A program made the translations under genes and the position numbers. This document shows, one piece after another, positions 8,956-21,215 of a DNA stretch of 64,000 bases. Below the pieces are notes generated by a model that saw nothing but the letters and a program-made list of their open reading frames with translations, was not told where the DNA came from and did not search any database. The DNA is taken from contig CM001167.1 in the NCBI GenBank assembly GCA_000212915.1, forward strand, positions 1,604,780-1,668,779. Direction: 5' to 3'. The DNA comes from Bacteroides coprosuis DSM 18011. GTDB lineage: Bacteria > Bacteroidota > Bacteroidia > Bacteroidales > Bacteroidaceae. Within the stretch, counting starts at the first letter, position 1. Each line of letters starts with the position of its first letter.

Positions 8956-11004
8956 ATGAAATTAAGAAAATATATATCTATCCTTACAGTTCTACTCGTA
9001 GGTCTCTATGGGTGTTCTGATGATTTGGATAAAGTTACATATCACCCAGGGGATGCAAAACCTAGCGAATTTGCTCCTGTAAAAGGTGATTATGATTTGG
9101 ATAAAGAAGGAGCCGAAAATATCGTTGATACCTTTAAATGGGGTAAAATGGACTTTGGCTATAATGCTGCAGTTACTTATACTGTAGAAATAGACTTAGC
9201 TGGTAAGAACTTTGAAAACCCTAAAGTGGTTACTTCTACTCCAAAGTTAGAAACAGAAATCTTGAACAAGTCTTTGAATACAGCTATGGTAGAGTTGCAA
9301 AGAGTTTACGGCTTTATTCATGGTGTAGCTCAAGATATCGAGATTAGAATCAAAGGCTCTATTAGTGAATCGGCTAAGCCTGTTTTCTCCAATATACATC
9401 AAGCTAAAGTTGTATCTTACTTTACTTATCCTAAGGTATGGATAATCGGCGACTATATTGGTTGGGACTTCCCTTCAGCGCAATTCCTATTTGGATTTGA
9501 TGAAGACCAAAAAGATCTTTATTCAGCTTGGATTGGCTTTGATGGCAAGGCAAGCAATGGTTTCAAGATTACGGATAGTGCAGGCTGGGGTACTGGAAAC
9601 TGGGGTCTGAAAGATGAAAACAAAGACAAAGAAGTTCCAGAATTGAAATTGTTTAATGATGGAGGTTCTCAAGATATAAAAGTATATAGTAAAAACTTCT
9701 ATAAGTTCTCTTTCAATAAGGCTTCGGAAACATTGGTGAAGATTGCTTCTATGGATTCATTTGGTATTGCTGGCTCTGCTGTGAAAGGAGCTGATGTTCA
9801 GTTTGCTTTTGATGGTACAGAGCAAGAGTTCTTCACAACTACTACTCTCGAAAAAGGTGAAATCTATTTCCGTGCCGATGGTAAAGATGGAGACTTAACT
9901 TATGGTAAAGGCTCTGCTGAGGGTCAGTTGGCTGCTGGAAATAAAGGCATTGCTGTTGAGGCTGGTGTTTATGTAATCAGAGTAAACATTAATGATGATC
10001 ATAATTTGAATTACTCTATCGAAGAAGGAGAAGCACTTAATCCTGATAAGATTACCCCTGCTGAATTCATCGACCTAAGTGATATCATACTGAATGAATC
10101 TGCTAAAACTACGATTACATGGAGTGCTGCTGATTTTGGTGGTCAAACTCCAACAGTAGTAACCTATATCGTGCAAATGGCTCTAGATACAGAGTTTACT
10201 CAAGTAATAGATCTAGTAACTACAAAAGAATTATCGTATACTACTATAGGTACAGACTTACTAGCAAAGATCAATGAATTGAAAGCTGGTGCTCAGTTGG
10301 GCGATGCTGTTAATTTGAACTGGAGAGTTGTCTCTCAGGTAATGAGTCTTGATCATGTGTTCACTTCAGAGGTAGTTACTAATAAAGTAACAGTAAAAGA
10401 AGATCCAGCTTTCCCTGAAAAACTATATATGATTGGTGAAGCATTTGGTAGCTGGAATTGGGCTAGTGAAGATGTCGTTGAAATGATACCCGTAAATGAT
10501 CAAGAAGGTAAGTTCTGGACTATCAAATACATCAAGGCAGGTTCTCCATTCAAATGGAACTCAAAACTTGATTGGGGTGGAGACTTCGCTAACTTAGGTA
10601 CATCTCATGGATTTGAAGTTGAAGTGAAAGATCGTAATGCTGTTGTAGCAGAAGACGGTCTTTACATGATCTTCATTGATATGGTCAACGACTTAATTAG
10701 TATCGAAGTGCCTCAAGTACATGGTATGGGTGAAGCCTTTGGTGGCTGGGATGAAGGTAAAAATCCTTTCGCTGTTGAAGGTGCTACTATGAGTGCTACT
10801 ACCAAAGCAGATGGTAACCTACGTATCTATGTTACTAATACCTATGCTGAAGGTATAGACTGGTGGAGAATGGAATTAATTGTGCGTGATGGCATTATAG
10901 AATATCGAGGTAATGGAGGTGATGATGATTTTAAAAACGTTCCTGTACTTGCCAATCAAAAGGTTACCCTAGATTTCTCTAATGATACAGGTTCTGTGCA
11001 GTAA
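8956..11004 (+). CDS. SusE/SusF-type multi-domain starch-binding lipoprotein, apparent fusion
   Basis: A 682-residue surface lipoprotein (lipobox LYGC, Cys20, followed by SDDLDK, an acidic export-type signal). Two SusE-like N-terminal Ig-type domains are visible: residues about 40-155 (FKWGKMDFGYNAAVTYTVEID) and about 365-482 (ITWSAADFGGQTPTVVTYIVQ). Each is followed by a pair of starch-binding-type beta domains (about 158-265 and 266-355, then 487-585 and 586-682). The aromatic motifs are WIIGDYIGWDFP, YMIGEAFGSWNWA and HGMGEAFGGWDE. Characterised SusE and SusF are separate proteins of one Ig plus two or three carbohydrate-binding modules, so this looks like two such units joined. It probably holds starch at the surface. 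A hairpin follows it within the operon. Confidence 0.82.
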   Translation: MKLRKYISILTVLLVGLYGCSDDLDKVTYHPGDAKPSEFAPVKGDYDLDKEGAENIVDTFKWGKMDFGYNAAVTYTVEIDLAGKNFENPKVVTSTPKLETEILNKSLNTAMVELQRVYGFIHGVAQDIEIRIKGSISESAKPVFSNIHQAKVVSYFTYPKVWIIGDYIGWDFPSAQFLFGFDEDQKDLYSAWIGFDGKASNGFKITDSAGWGTGNWGLKDENKDKEVPELKLFNDGGSQDIKVYSKNFYKFSFNKASETLVKIASMDSFGIAGSAVKGADVQFAFDGTEQEFFTTTTLEKGEIYFRADGKDGDLTYGKGSAEGQLAAGNKGIAVEAGVYVIRVNINDDHNLNYSIEEGEALNPDKITPAEFIDLSDIILNESAKTTITWSAADFGGQTPTVVTYIVQMALDTEFTQVIDLVTTKELSYTTIGTDLLAKINELKAGAQLGDAVNLNWRVVSQVMSLDHVFTSEVVTNKVTVKEDPAFPEKLYMIGEAFGSWNWASEDVVEMIPVNDQEGKFWTIKYIKAGSPFKWNSKLDWGGDFANLGTSHGFEVEVKDRNAVVAEDGLYMIFIDMVNDLISIEVPQVHGMGEAFGGWDEGKNPFAVEGATMSATTKADGNLRIYVTNTYAEGIDWWRMELIVRDGIIEYRGNGGDDDFKNVPVLANQKVTLDFSNDTGSVQ

Positions 11005-11016
11005 ATAATAACAGAT

Positions 11017-11047
11017 AAGCTAGGCAGGTTTCTGCCTAGCTTGCTTT
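11017..11047 (+). terminator. Intra-operon hairpin, attenuator or terminator
   Basis: An 11-bp perfect stem (AAGCTAGGCAG and its complement) with a 4-nt loop lies 12 nt after the susE/F-type gene and just before the amylase gene. The following GCTTTTAATAAAA is only partly T-rich. It may lower read-through into the enzyme genes or protect the upstream mRNA 3' end. Confidence 0.6.
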
Positions 11048-11062
11048 TAATAAAAGATACGT

Positions 11063-12931
11063 ATGAAAAACAGGTTATTCCTATTATTATATATTCTCCC
11101 ATTTTTACTTATCTCTTGTAATAATGACAAGGATAAGAACCCTTGGTTAGGACATAAACCAAAGCCTAGTGGTATTTACGAGGTGGATGGCAAACTAGGT
11201 GAGCTAAGAGATGGTATTACTAGAATAAATGATGAAACATTAGCTTTTGTACTTTATGCACCTCAAAGAACAGAGGTAAAGCTAGTAGGAGAGTTCAATG
11301 ATTGGAAAGCCGATAATGCTTTTACTTTTCATAAAGAAGGAGATCGCTTTTATATTCATTTATCAGGTTTTGACTCTACACAGCAATATGCTTGTCAGTA
11401 CCTCATAGATGGAAAAATACGAATTGCCGATCCCTATGCAACTACTATTCTAGATCCCAATGATAAATATATAGATTCATCTATCTATCCCAATTTAGTG
11501 GAGTATCCAGCGGGAGCTAAGAATGAATTGGCTATGCTGGTATCAACTCAGCAAGATGATTATAACTGGAAAGTACCAACTTTTAAGGTGGAGAATCCTC
11601 ACAATATGGTAATTTATGAATTGCTGATTCGTGATTTTACCGAAGAAAGAAGCATTCAGGCCGTACAGCAGAAACTCGATTACCTAAAAACTCTAGGGGT
11701 AGATGCAATCCAACTGATGCCTTTTAATGAATTTGAAGGAAATGACAGTTGGGGATATAACCCTTCTTACTATTTTGCTACCGACAAAGCTTATGGCACA
11801 CCCAAAGCCTATAAAGACTTTATAGATGAATGCCACTCCAAAGGTATAGCTGTGATTATGGATATGGTTCTGAATCATGCTTTTGATCAATGTGCTTTGG
11901 TGAAATTAGCAAAGGATGATAACGGAAATATCAATCCTACTAATCCATGGTTTAACGTAAAATCTCCTAATCCCGAATACCATTGGGGACAAGATTTTAA
12001 TCATGAAAGCGAAGTTACCCAAGCTTTTGTAGATAGTGTATGCTCTTATTGGATGAGCGAATACAAAGTAGATGGCTTCCGCTTCGACTTTACTAAGGGC
12101 TTTACCAATACCCCTGGCGATGGTTGGGCTTATGATGGAGCACGTATTCGCATCTTAAGTCGTATGGCAGATGAGATATGGAAACGTAAAAAAGATGCCG
12201 TTGTAATCTTTGAACATTTGACAGATAATGCTGAAGAAAAAGAATTAGCAGAACTTGGTATCTACTTGTGGGGAAATATGAACCCTCCTTACAATCAAAC
12301 TACTATGGGCTATGATCAAAACGATTTAAATGGAACTTCTTATACTCAAAGGGGCTTTTCAACTCCACAGCTGGTGGCTTATATGGAAAGTCATGATGAA
12401 GAACGCCTTATGTTTAAGAACTTAGCATACGGTAAAGAAGAAGGAGATTATAGCGTTAAGAATTTAGAAACAGCATTAGACCGAGTTGAGGCTGCTGCTG
12501 CTTTTTACTTCACTGTTCCTGGTCCAAAGATGATTTGGCAATTTGGAGAAAGAGGCTACGATATTGAATTAAACGATGATCGTTTAGCTCCCAAACCTCC
12601 GCATTGGGAATATATGGAAGAACCAGCTCGTCGTCATCTTTATGATAGGTATGCCTATTTTATTCAGATGCGAAAAGAGATTCCTGCTTTTACTACTAAA
12701 GACTATATCATAGATGCAGGAGAGGGATTCATTAAAAAGATTCTTCTAAAGCATGCACAAGGGAATGTATGTGCAGTATCCAATTTTGATGTGAAAGAAC
12801 ATTCTGTAACATTAGATTTAGACGAGGCAGGCAATTGGACGGATTACTTTAGCAATGAGGTTGTAACTACTTCTTCTCAAGTTACCATAAAGTTATTGCC
12901 GGGAGAATACAAAATATGGATTCAAAAATAA
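11063..12931 (+). CDS. Surface alpha-amylase lipoprotein (CBM48-GH13), SusG position
   Basis: A 622-residue GH13 lipoprotein (lipobox LISC, Cys19, then NNDKDKN). Residues about 60-135 form a CBM48/E-set domain (VKLVGEFNDWKADNAF). The TIM barrel follows from about 180, with the four GH13 regions: DMVLNH (267-272), GFRFD with nucleophile Asp342, VIFEHL with acid Glu384, and ESHDEER with Asp445 (His444). A C-terminal beta domain ends the protein. It should hydrolyse alpha-1,4 glucans at the cell surface and so stands where susG stands in the classical locus, but it lacks the CBM58 insertion of SusG. The HDEER form of region IV is less usual than NHD, so a pullulanase-like specificity is possible. 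Confidence 0.85.
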   Translation: MKNRLFLLLYILPFLLISCNNDKDKNPWLGHKPKPSGIYEVDGKLGELRDGITRINDETLAFVLYAPQRTEVKLVGEFNDWKADNAFTFHKEGDRFYIHLSGFDSTQQYACQYLIDGKIRIADPYATTILDPNDKYIDSSIYPNLVEYPAGAKNELAMLVSTQQDDYNWKVPTFKVENPHNMVIYELLIRDFTEERSIQAVQQKLDYLKTLGVDAIQLMPFNEFEGNDSWGYNPSYYFATDKAYGTPKAYKDFIDECHSKGIAVIMDMVLNHAFDQCALVKLAKDDNGNINPTNPWFNVKSPNPEYHWGQDFNHESEVTQAFVDSVCSYWMSEYKVDGFRFDFTKGFTNTPGDGWAYDGARIRILSRMADEIWKRKKDAVVIFEHLTDNAEEKELAELGIYLWGNMNPPYNQTTMGYDQNDLNGTSYTQRGFSTPQLVAYMESHDEERLMFKNLAYGKEEGDYSVKNLETALDRVEAAAAFYFTVPGPKMIWQFGERGYDIELNDDRLAPKPPHWEYMEEPARRHLYDRYAYFIQMRKEIPAFTTKDYIIDAGEGFIKKILLKHAQGNVCAVSNFDVKEHSVTLDLDEAGNWTDYFSNEVVTTSSQVTIKLLPGEYKIWIQK

Positions 12932-12974
12932 AGAAATAGTACAAGGATAAAACCAATTAATTAAATTAAGATAA

Positions 12975-15152
<2,178 letters not shown>

Positions 15153-15178
15153 TAAACTGTTGGCATTAAAGTAATTTT

Positions 15179-17097
<1,919 letters not shown>

Positions 17098-17133
17098 ATG
17101 TTTTAAAATTCTATGAATAAATGTTAGGTGATG

Positions 17134-17168
17134 GACCTATCTGACTTCGGTTGGATAGGTCTTTTTTA
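17134..17168 (+). terminator. Terminator of the sus operon
   Basis: GACCTATC (17134-17141) and GATAGGTC (17154-17161) form an 8-bp stem followed by TTTTTTA. It lies 36 nt after susA. Confidence 0.85.
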
Positions 17169-17252
17169 TCAAATATACACTTGTGGTATATTTATAATTT
17201 GGATATGTGTATTTATACATTACTTGTAGGGCTACTAGAGAGGCAAATTATT

Positions 17253-17329
17253 ATGACACCGACATGATGATGACATGACCTAGTCATCGTGAAGTTTTGA
17301 CTTAGTTAAAACCTTGTTCTGACACCGAT
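17253..17329 (+). repeat. Dispersed palindromic intergenic repeat, copy 1
   Basis: Begins ATGACACCGACATGATGAT, contains GATGAC/GTCATC as an internal inverted repeat, continues through GTTTTGACTTAGTTAAAACC and ends TTCTGACACCGATAG. Related copies are at 33087-33160 (same strand) and 53097-53176 (opposite strand). All three lie between genes. The rest of the susA-ric gap (17098-17439) holds only this repeat and two hairpins. Confidence 0.6.
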
Positions 17330-17374
17330 AGAGCAGATAGGGGGGTTAGACTGAATAGATATACAGAAATTTAT

Positions 17375-17418
17375 AAAGGCAACTTGTACTAGCCAATTCG
17401 TAAAGTTGCCTTTTTAAG
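17375..17418. terminator. Bidirectional-type hairpin after ric
   Basis: AAAGGCAACTT (17375-17385) pairs with AAGTTGCCTTT (17403-17413), with TTTTT on the plus side and TTTATAAATTT on the minus side. It lies just downstream of the minus-strand ric gene and can end its transcript. On the plus strand it may end a transcript across the repeat. Confidence 0.65.
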
Positions 17419-17439
17419 AACGAAAACAAACTAAAAGCC

Positions 17440-18168
17440 TTATAGCTGGGCTAGCTTATGCTGTAGCTTGATGGCTTTCGGAAACAGAATATTATTCTCT
17501 ACATGAATATGAATATGTAGATTTTCTTCAAACTCTTGTAATAGGTTTAAAACTAATTGATAAGATTCACATGCGTAATCAGGAGCAGTGTAAGCTTGTG
17601 TCAGTTGGGAAATCAACCTAAATCTTTCGCCTTCACCATCGTGTTCATGGATCATTACCGAAATAGGGTTTTCTATGCTTCCACAATGAAAATCGGGTAG
17701 GGATTGATGATTCTTTTCGGTACTAAGTAATTCTTGAATAAAAGGGAAGAGTACAATTTCTTCTTTATCAAGGTGCTGGTGCAAATCAGTTAAAGATTCG
17801 TAGAAGTGTTTTTGGACCTTGAACAAGTTGGGATTCTTTTCTCCATGAGCTTTGCACACTTTTTCTAGCAACTTATAGGTTTCAATACCTTGTGTGCGAA
17901 TATAGTGATGGTGGTATTTTACGATGTAATCAATTAGTAAATCTAGCCTCCAGTTGTCAAACTGCAAAGCTGCACTTTCATGAGCAATATCAGAGTGTTC
18001 CAACGCTGATTTTACGTCTTCTATGGAGATATTTAAAGCATGGCAAGCTTCTCCCAAACTTTTATCTCCTCCACAACAAAAATCAATATGAAACTGGTTA
18101 AGTACTTTTGCTTTATGGATGTCTTGAGCAACAATCTCACCAACGGGAGTATTTTCAGTTATCTTCAT
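17440..18168 (-). CDS. RIC/ScdA/YtfE-type di-iron protein for iron-sulfur repair
   Basis: A 242-residue cytoplasmic protein. The N-terminal DUF542 domain (about 1-60) carries the CCGG motif (HIDFCCGGDKSLGEAC). The C-terminal hemerythrin-like four-helix domain carries the iron ligands in YHHHYIRTQ, HLDKEEIVLFPF, MIHEHDGEGERF and HIHVENNILFP. The family repairs iron-sulfur clusters damaged by nitric oxide or oxidants and can act as an iron donor. It is transcribed divergently from a GNAT gene across 170 bp that includes a GC-rich palindrome, a possible operator. The family has the names ric, scdA and ytfE, and I cannot choose among them from sequence alone. Confidence 0.9.
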   Translation of the reverse strand: MKITENTPVGEIVAQDIHKAKVLNQFHIDFCCGGDKSLGEACHALNISIEDVKSALEHSDIAHESAALQFDNWRLDLLIDYIVKYHHHYIRTQGIETYKLLEKVCKAHGEKNPNLFKVQKHFYESLTDLHQHLDKEEIVLFPFIQELLSTEKNHQSLPDFHCGSIENPISVMIHEHDGEGERFRLISQLTQAYTAPDYACESYQLVLNLLQEFEENLHIHIHVENNILFPKAIKLQHKLAQL

Positions 18169-18242
18169 AATGTCATATAGTTTAAATAATTCTTCGTTAC
18201 TTTAATTTAATAGCAAAGAAAGATTATTCTATAAAGATAATC

Positions 18243-18258
18243 TGTCGCATAGGCGACA
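18243..18258. promoter_or_regulatory. Palindrome between divergent ric and GNAT genes, possible operator
   Basis: TGTCGCATAGGCGACA is a 6+4+6 perfect palindrome, strikingly GC-rich in this AT-rich gap. The half-site element GACACTC recurs after it and again near 18320. A nitrosative-stress regulator of the Crp/Fnr or Rrf2 type would be a reasonable binder, but that is inference. Confidence 0.4.
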
Positions 18259-18338
18259 CTCTGTGTTTTTTATAAACATCAATAAGAGTTTGAAATTAGG
18301 AAATGATTTTTTAATTTGTGACACTCTAAAAAAAAGGT

Positions 18339-18857
18339 ATGGAATGGTTAAGAATTAAGACTACACAAGATATTTACTACGTCTCTTTTATAAAGCTATT
18401 TAGAGCGAGTTTCCCTATTTTTGAACAACGTACAGATGCCCAATTTCAGCAAGTGATGGGTGATGATCGTTGTCACATCTGTGTTACATTAGAAAATAAG
18501 AAAGTAGTAGGACTTGTAGTTTACTGGCTTTTTAAAGATTATTTTTACATAGAGTATTTAGCCATACATCCTGATGAGAGGGGAAAGCTTCGTGGAACAC
18601 AGATGTTATCCAGCCTTATGCTTTCTATATCCAAAAATTGTATTTTAGAAATAGATCCCCTTTGTGATGAGATTTCTAAGAAGCGATTAAAGTTTTATCA
18701 AGGGTTGGGTTTTGAGACTAACTCTTATGTACACACACATCCTGCTTATCGTCGAGAATACAAAGACCATAAGTTAATCGTTCTTTCCTCATCACCCTTA
18801 AGTGAGAAAGGTTACAATCAGTATTATCAAGATTTGTCTAAAGTTGTAATGAAGTAA
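18339..18857 (+). CDS. GNAT-family N-acetyltransferase
   Basis: A 172-residue protein with the GNAT core. The strand FYIEYLAIHPDERGKLRGTQML (about 68-89) is motif A, with the acetyl-CoA pyrophosphate loop in the R/K-G-K-x-R-G-T form. It is followed by a helix, the strand NCILEIDPL and KRLKFYQGLGFETN (motif B). The substrate is unknown. It is divergent from ric, so the two may share regulation. No terminator is obvious downstream. Confidence 0.8.
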   Translation: MEWLRIKTTQDIYYVSFIKLFRASFPIFEQRTDAQFQQVMGDDRCHICVTLENKKVVGLVVYWLFKDYFYIEYLAIHPDERGKLRGTQMLSSLMLSISKNCILEIDPLCDEISKKRLKFYQGLGFETNSYVHTHPAYRREYKDHKLIVLSSSPLSEKGYNQYYQDLSKVVMK

Positions 18858-19734
18858 TAGTCATTCATTATTAGTTTACACTTTGTTAATTGAGTTGTCC
18901 AATAGGATACCACTATTAACTTAGAGATGAAATAAAATCAGTTTGTAAAACTTAAGAAACAAAAACGTGTTAAAACTATAAAAAGTTTTGTGATAACAGC
19001 TCAAAACGAATGAGTTGCGTCTTTCTTTTTGTAAAAGCAGTAACAACTTGCACTTATTATAGAATAGATTAAATAATCGTAATCTTAATCGAAACAGAAA
19101 GAATAATAAGATTATTTTAAACCTAATAATTTGTTATTTTACACAATCATAAATAGCGCATTATCAACTGTTTAACGATTAAAAATAGGCTGTTTATAAG
19201 TGAAAGCTGTTTCTTAGTTGTTTAGAATTCATAGAGGGAAGCAATTACAACATACTCTTTTTAGTACTAATATAGTTTAGAATTAAAATTATCTTAATGA
19301 ACAATTAAAAATTAATTCCACATAAGTATTTTTGAGTTCACAATAATTACTAACTCTTTTAAATCAAAAAATTGATTAAACATAGGTATATAGATAGCAA
19401 TCTCAATTCTAAATTCTGTTGTTTAGTAATTAAAAAAATATTAGTTTTATATTCGTGTCTTTTGTTGTTAGGTATAATATAAGTGATTTATTTTTAATTT
19501 GTTGGTTGATCTAAATATAATGATAGACAATATCAACTATGAAAAGAATAAAAAAACTTAACCAAAAATACACGTTATTATATCATACATAAATATGAAA
19601 GTAATAACTCGTGTTCAAATCTTTTAATAATCAAAAAGACATTCCAAGGAAAAATATTCAAAAATGAATGATAGATTGAGAATGTTCTCTAAGTTAATAG
19701 ATAAAATTGGATTTGATTGTTCATATATTTTAAT
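18858..19734. other. Gene-free, very AT-rich tract
   Basis: About 880 bp without a credible ORF, RNA or strong hairpin, rich in A and T runs. I looked specifically for 30-40 bp direct repeats of a CRISPR type and saw none. Its right end is the target site of the IS256-type element. It may be decayed accessory DNA. Confidence 0.6.
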
Positions 19735-19742
19735 AATTTAAG

Positions 19743-21083
19743 GACACCCTCTCATAAAGTGTGTAAGTTAAAACAACCGGCTTGGGTAACAAAATAACTC
19801 AAGCCGTTGTTGTTTAATAAAAAACTTAAACATTTATGAAAACCGAAGATTTAATCCCTGATGAGTTTTTCAAACAATTTAAAACAGGAGAAGAACTCCA
19901 AAATTTCCTGAAGTCTATTCAAAAGCGTGGAATCGAAAAGATGCTTGAAGCAGAGCTAGATGCTCATTTAGATTATGACAAGCATAGCCACAGAAAAGAA
20001 TAAAACAGTCGTAATGGCTACTCTACAAAGACCATTAAGACTAGTTATGGTAATGATCAAATCAAAGTCCCAAGAGATCGAGATGCGAGCTATAACCCAA
20101 TGATTATCCCTAAACGAAAAAGTATGGTTGAAGGCTTAGAACACGTTATTGTATCTCTTTATGCTAAGGGTATGAGTGTTTCTGATATAGAAGAACAAAT
20201 TAGAGAGGTGTACAATTTTGATGTCTCTGGGGCGACAATCTCTCGTATCACAGATGCCGTAACAACTGATATTGTAGCTTGGCAGAATCGACCATTGGAA
20301 CCCGTATATCTGATCGTTTGGATGGACGGTATAGTCTTTAAAGTACGAGAAGGTTCTAAGGTGATTAATAAAACTATTTATATTGCAGTAGGCTTAAGAC
20401 GTGATGGACTTAAAGAGGTATTAGGTTTATGGCTTGGAAAGAATGAGTCTTCGTCTTTTTGGATGAGTGTCCTAACAGACCTAAAAGCTCGTGGAACTGA
20501 AGATGTTTTAATTACTGCAACGGATAACTTAAATGGATTTACCGATACGATTCGTACCGTTTTCCCTGAATCTAAGACACAAATCTGCATCGTGCACCAA
20601 GTGCGTAATGCTTGCAAATACGTAGTTTGGAAGGATAAGAAACAGTTTACAACAGATATGAAGAATATCTATAATGCGCCTAATAAGGAGGCTGCAGCAG
20701 CTGCTTTAGAAGATTTATCAGTGAAATGGGAATCCAAGTATTCTTATGCTATACAGAGTTGGAGAAAGAACTGGGACGAACTTACTGTCTTCTTTGAATT
20801 TCCTCTAGAAATAAGAAAAGTTGTCTATACTACCAACCTAATTGAGAACCTCAATGGTAAGATTAGAAAGTATACCAAGAATAAATTATCGTTCCCTACG
20901 GATGACTCTGTGATGAAATCAGTATATTTAGCCGTTAGGGAGGCCACTAAGAAGTGGTCAATGCCCATAAAGAACTGGGGTATTATTTTAAATCAGTTCC
21001 TAATTATTTACAAAGAAAGGGTCAGATTATAAAGATAATCCAACCCAAGCTATTTTAACTTACACACTTAGTGATACAGTGTC
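19743..21083 (+). mobile_element. IS256-family insertion sequence, 1341 bp
   Basis: The ends are imperfect inverted repeats: left GACACCCTCTCATAAAGTGT..., right end (read inward on the other strand) GACACTGTATCACTAAGTGT.... Both continue into GTAAGTTAAAA. The 8-bp sequence AATTTAAG is duplicated on both sides (19735-19742 and 21084-21091), which fits the 8-9 bp duplication of IS256 elements and fixes the boundaries. It carries one transposase frame, broken by a stop. Confidence 0.9.
19836..21032 (+). pseudogene. IS256-family transposase with internal stop
   Basis: The frame starts at 19836 (MKTEDLIPDEFFKQFKTG) and would give about 398 residues, normal for the family. A TAA at 19998-20000 follows HSHRKE and precedes NSRNGYS, in the conserved segment where relatives read through. 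A single base change would restore a sense codon. The rest, from 20100, is intact and has the MULE-like DDE signatures: WMDGIVF (Asp), TATDNLNGF (Asp) and [11 protein letters not shown] (Glu). An N-terminally truncated product from 20100 would lack the DNA-binding part. The element is therefore probably inactive unless complemented. Confidence 0.85.
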
Positions 21084-21155
21084 AATTTAAGTGAAGTTGT
21101 TTTTATCTCAAGAAAAGATGAGCATTGATAACCTAAATCTTTTTTGTGATATAGC

Positions 21156-21215
21156 ATTAAACCTATCTAGTAATACTTGAAATTTTATAGTTTTTAATAA
21201 TCAGATAGGTTTAAT
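21156..21215. repeat. 13-bp inverted repeat at the end of the Cas13b-like gene
   Basis: ATTAAACCTATCT (21156-21168) and AGATAGGTTTAAT (21203-21215) are perfect complements separated by 34 AT-rich bases. The right arm overlaps the stop codon of the minus-strand Cas13b-like frame. It could act as a weak terminator, but no T-run follows. Confidence 0.45.
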
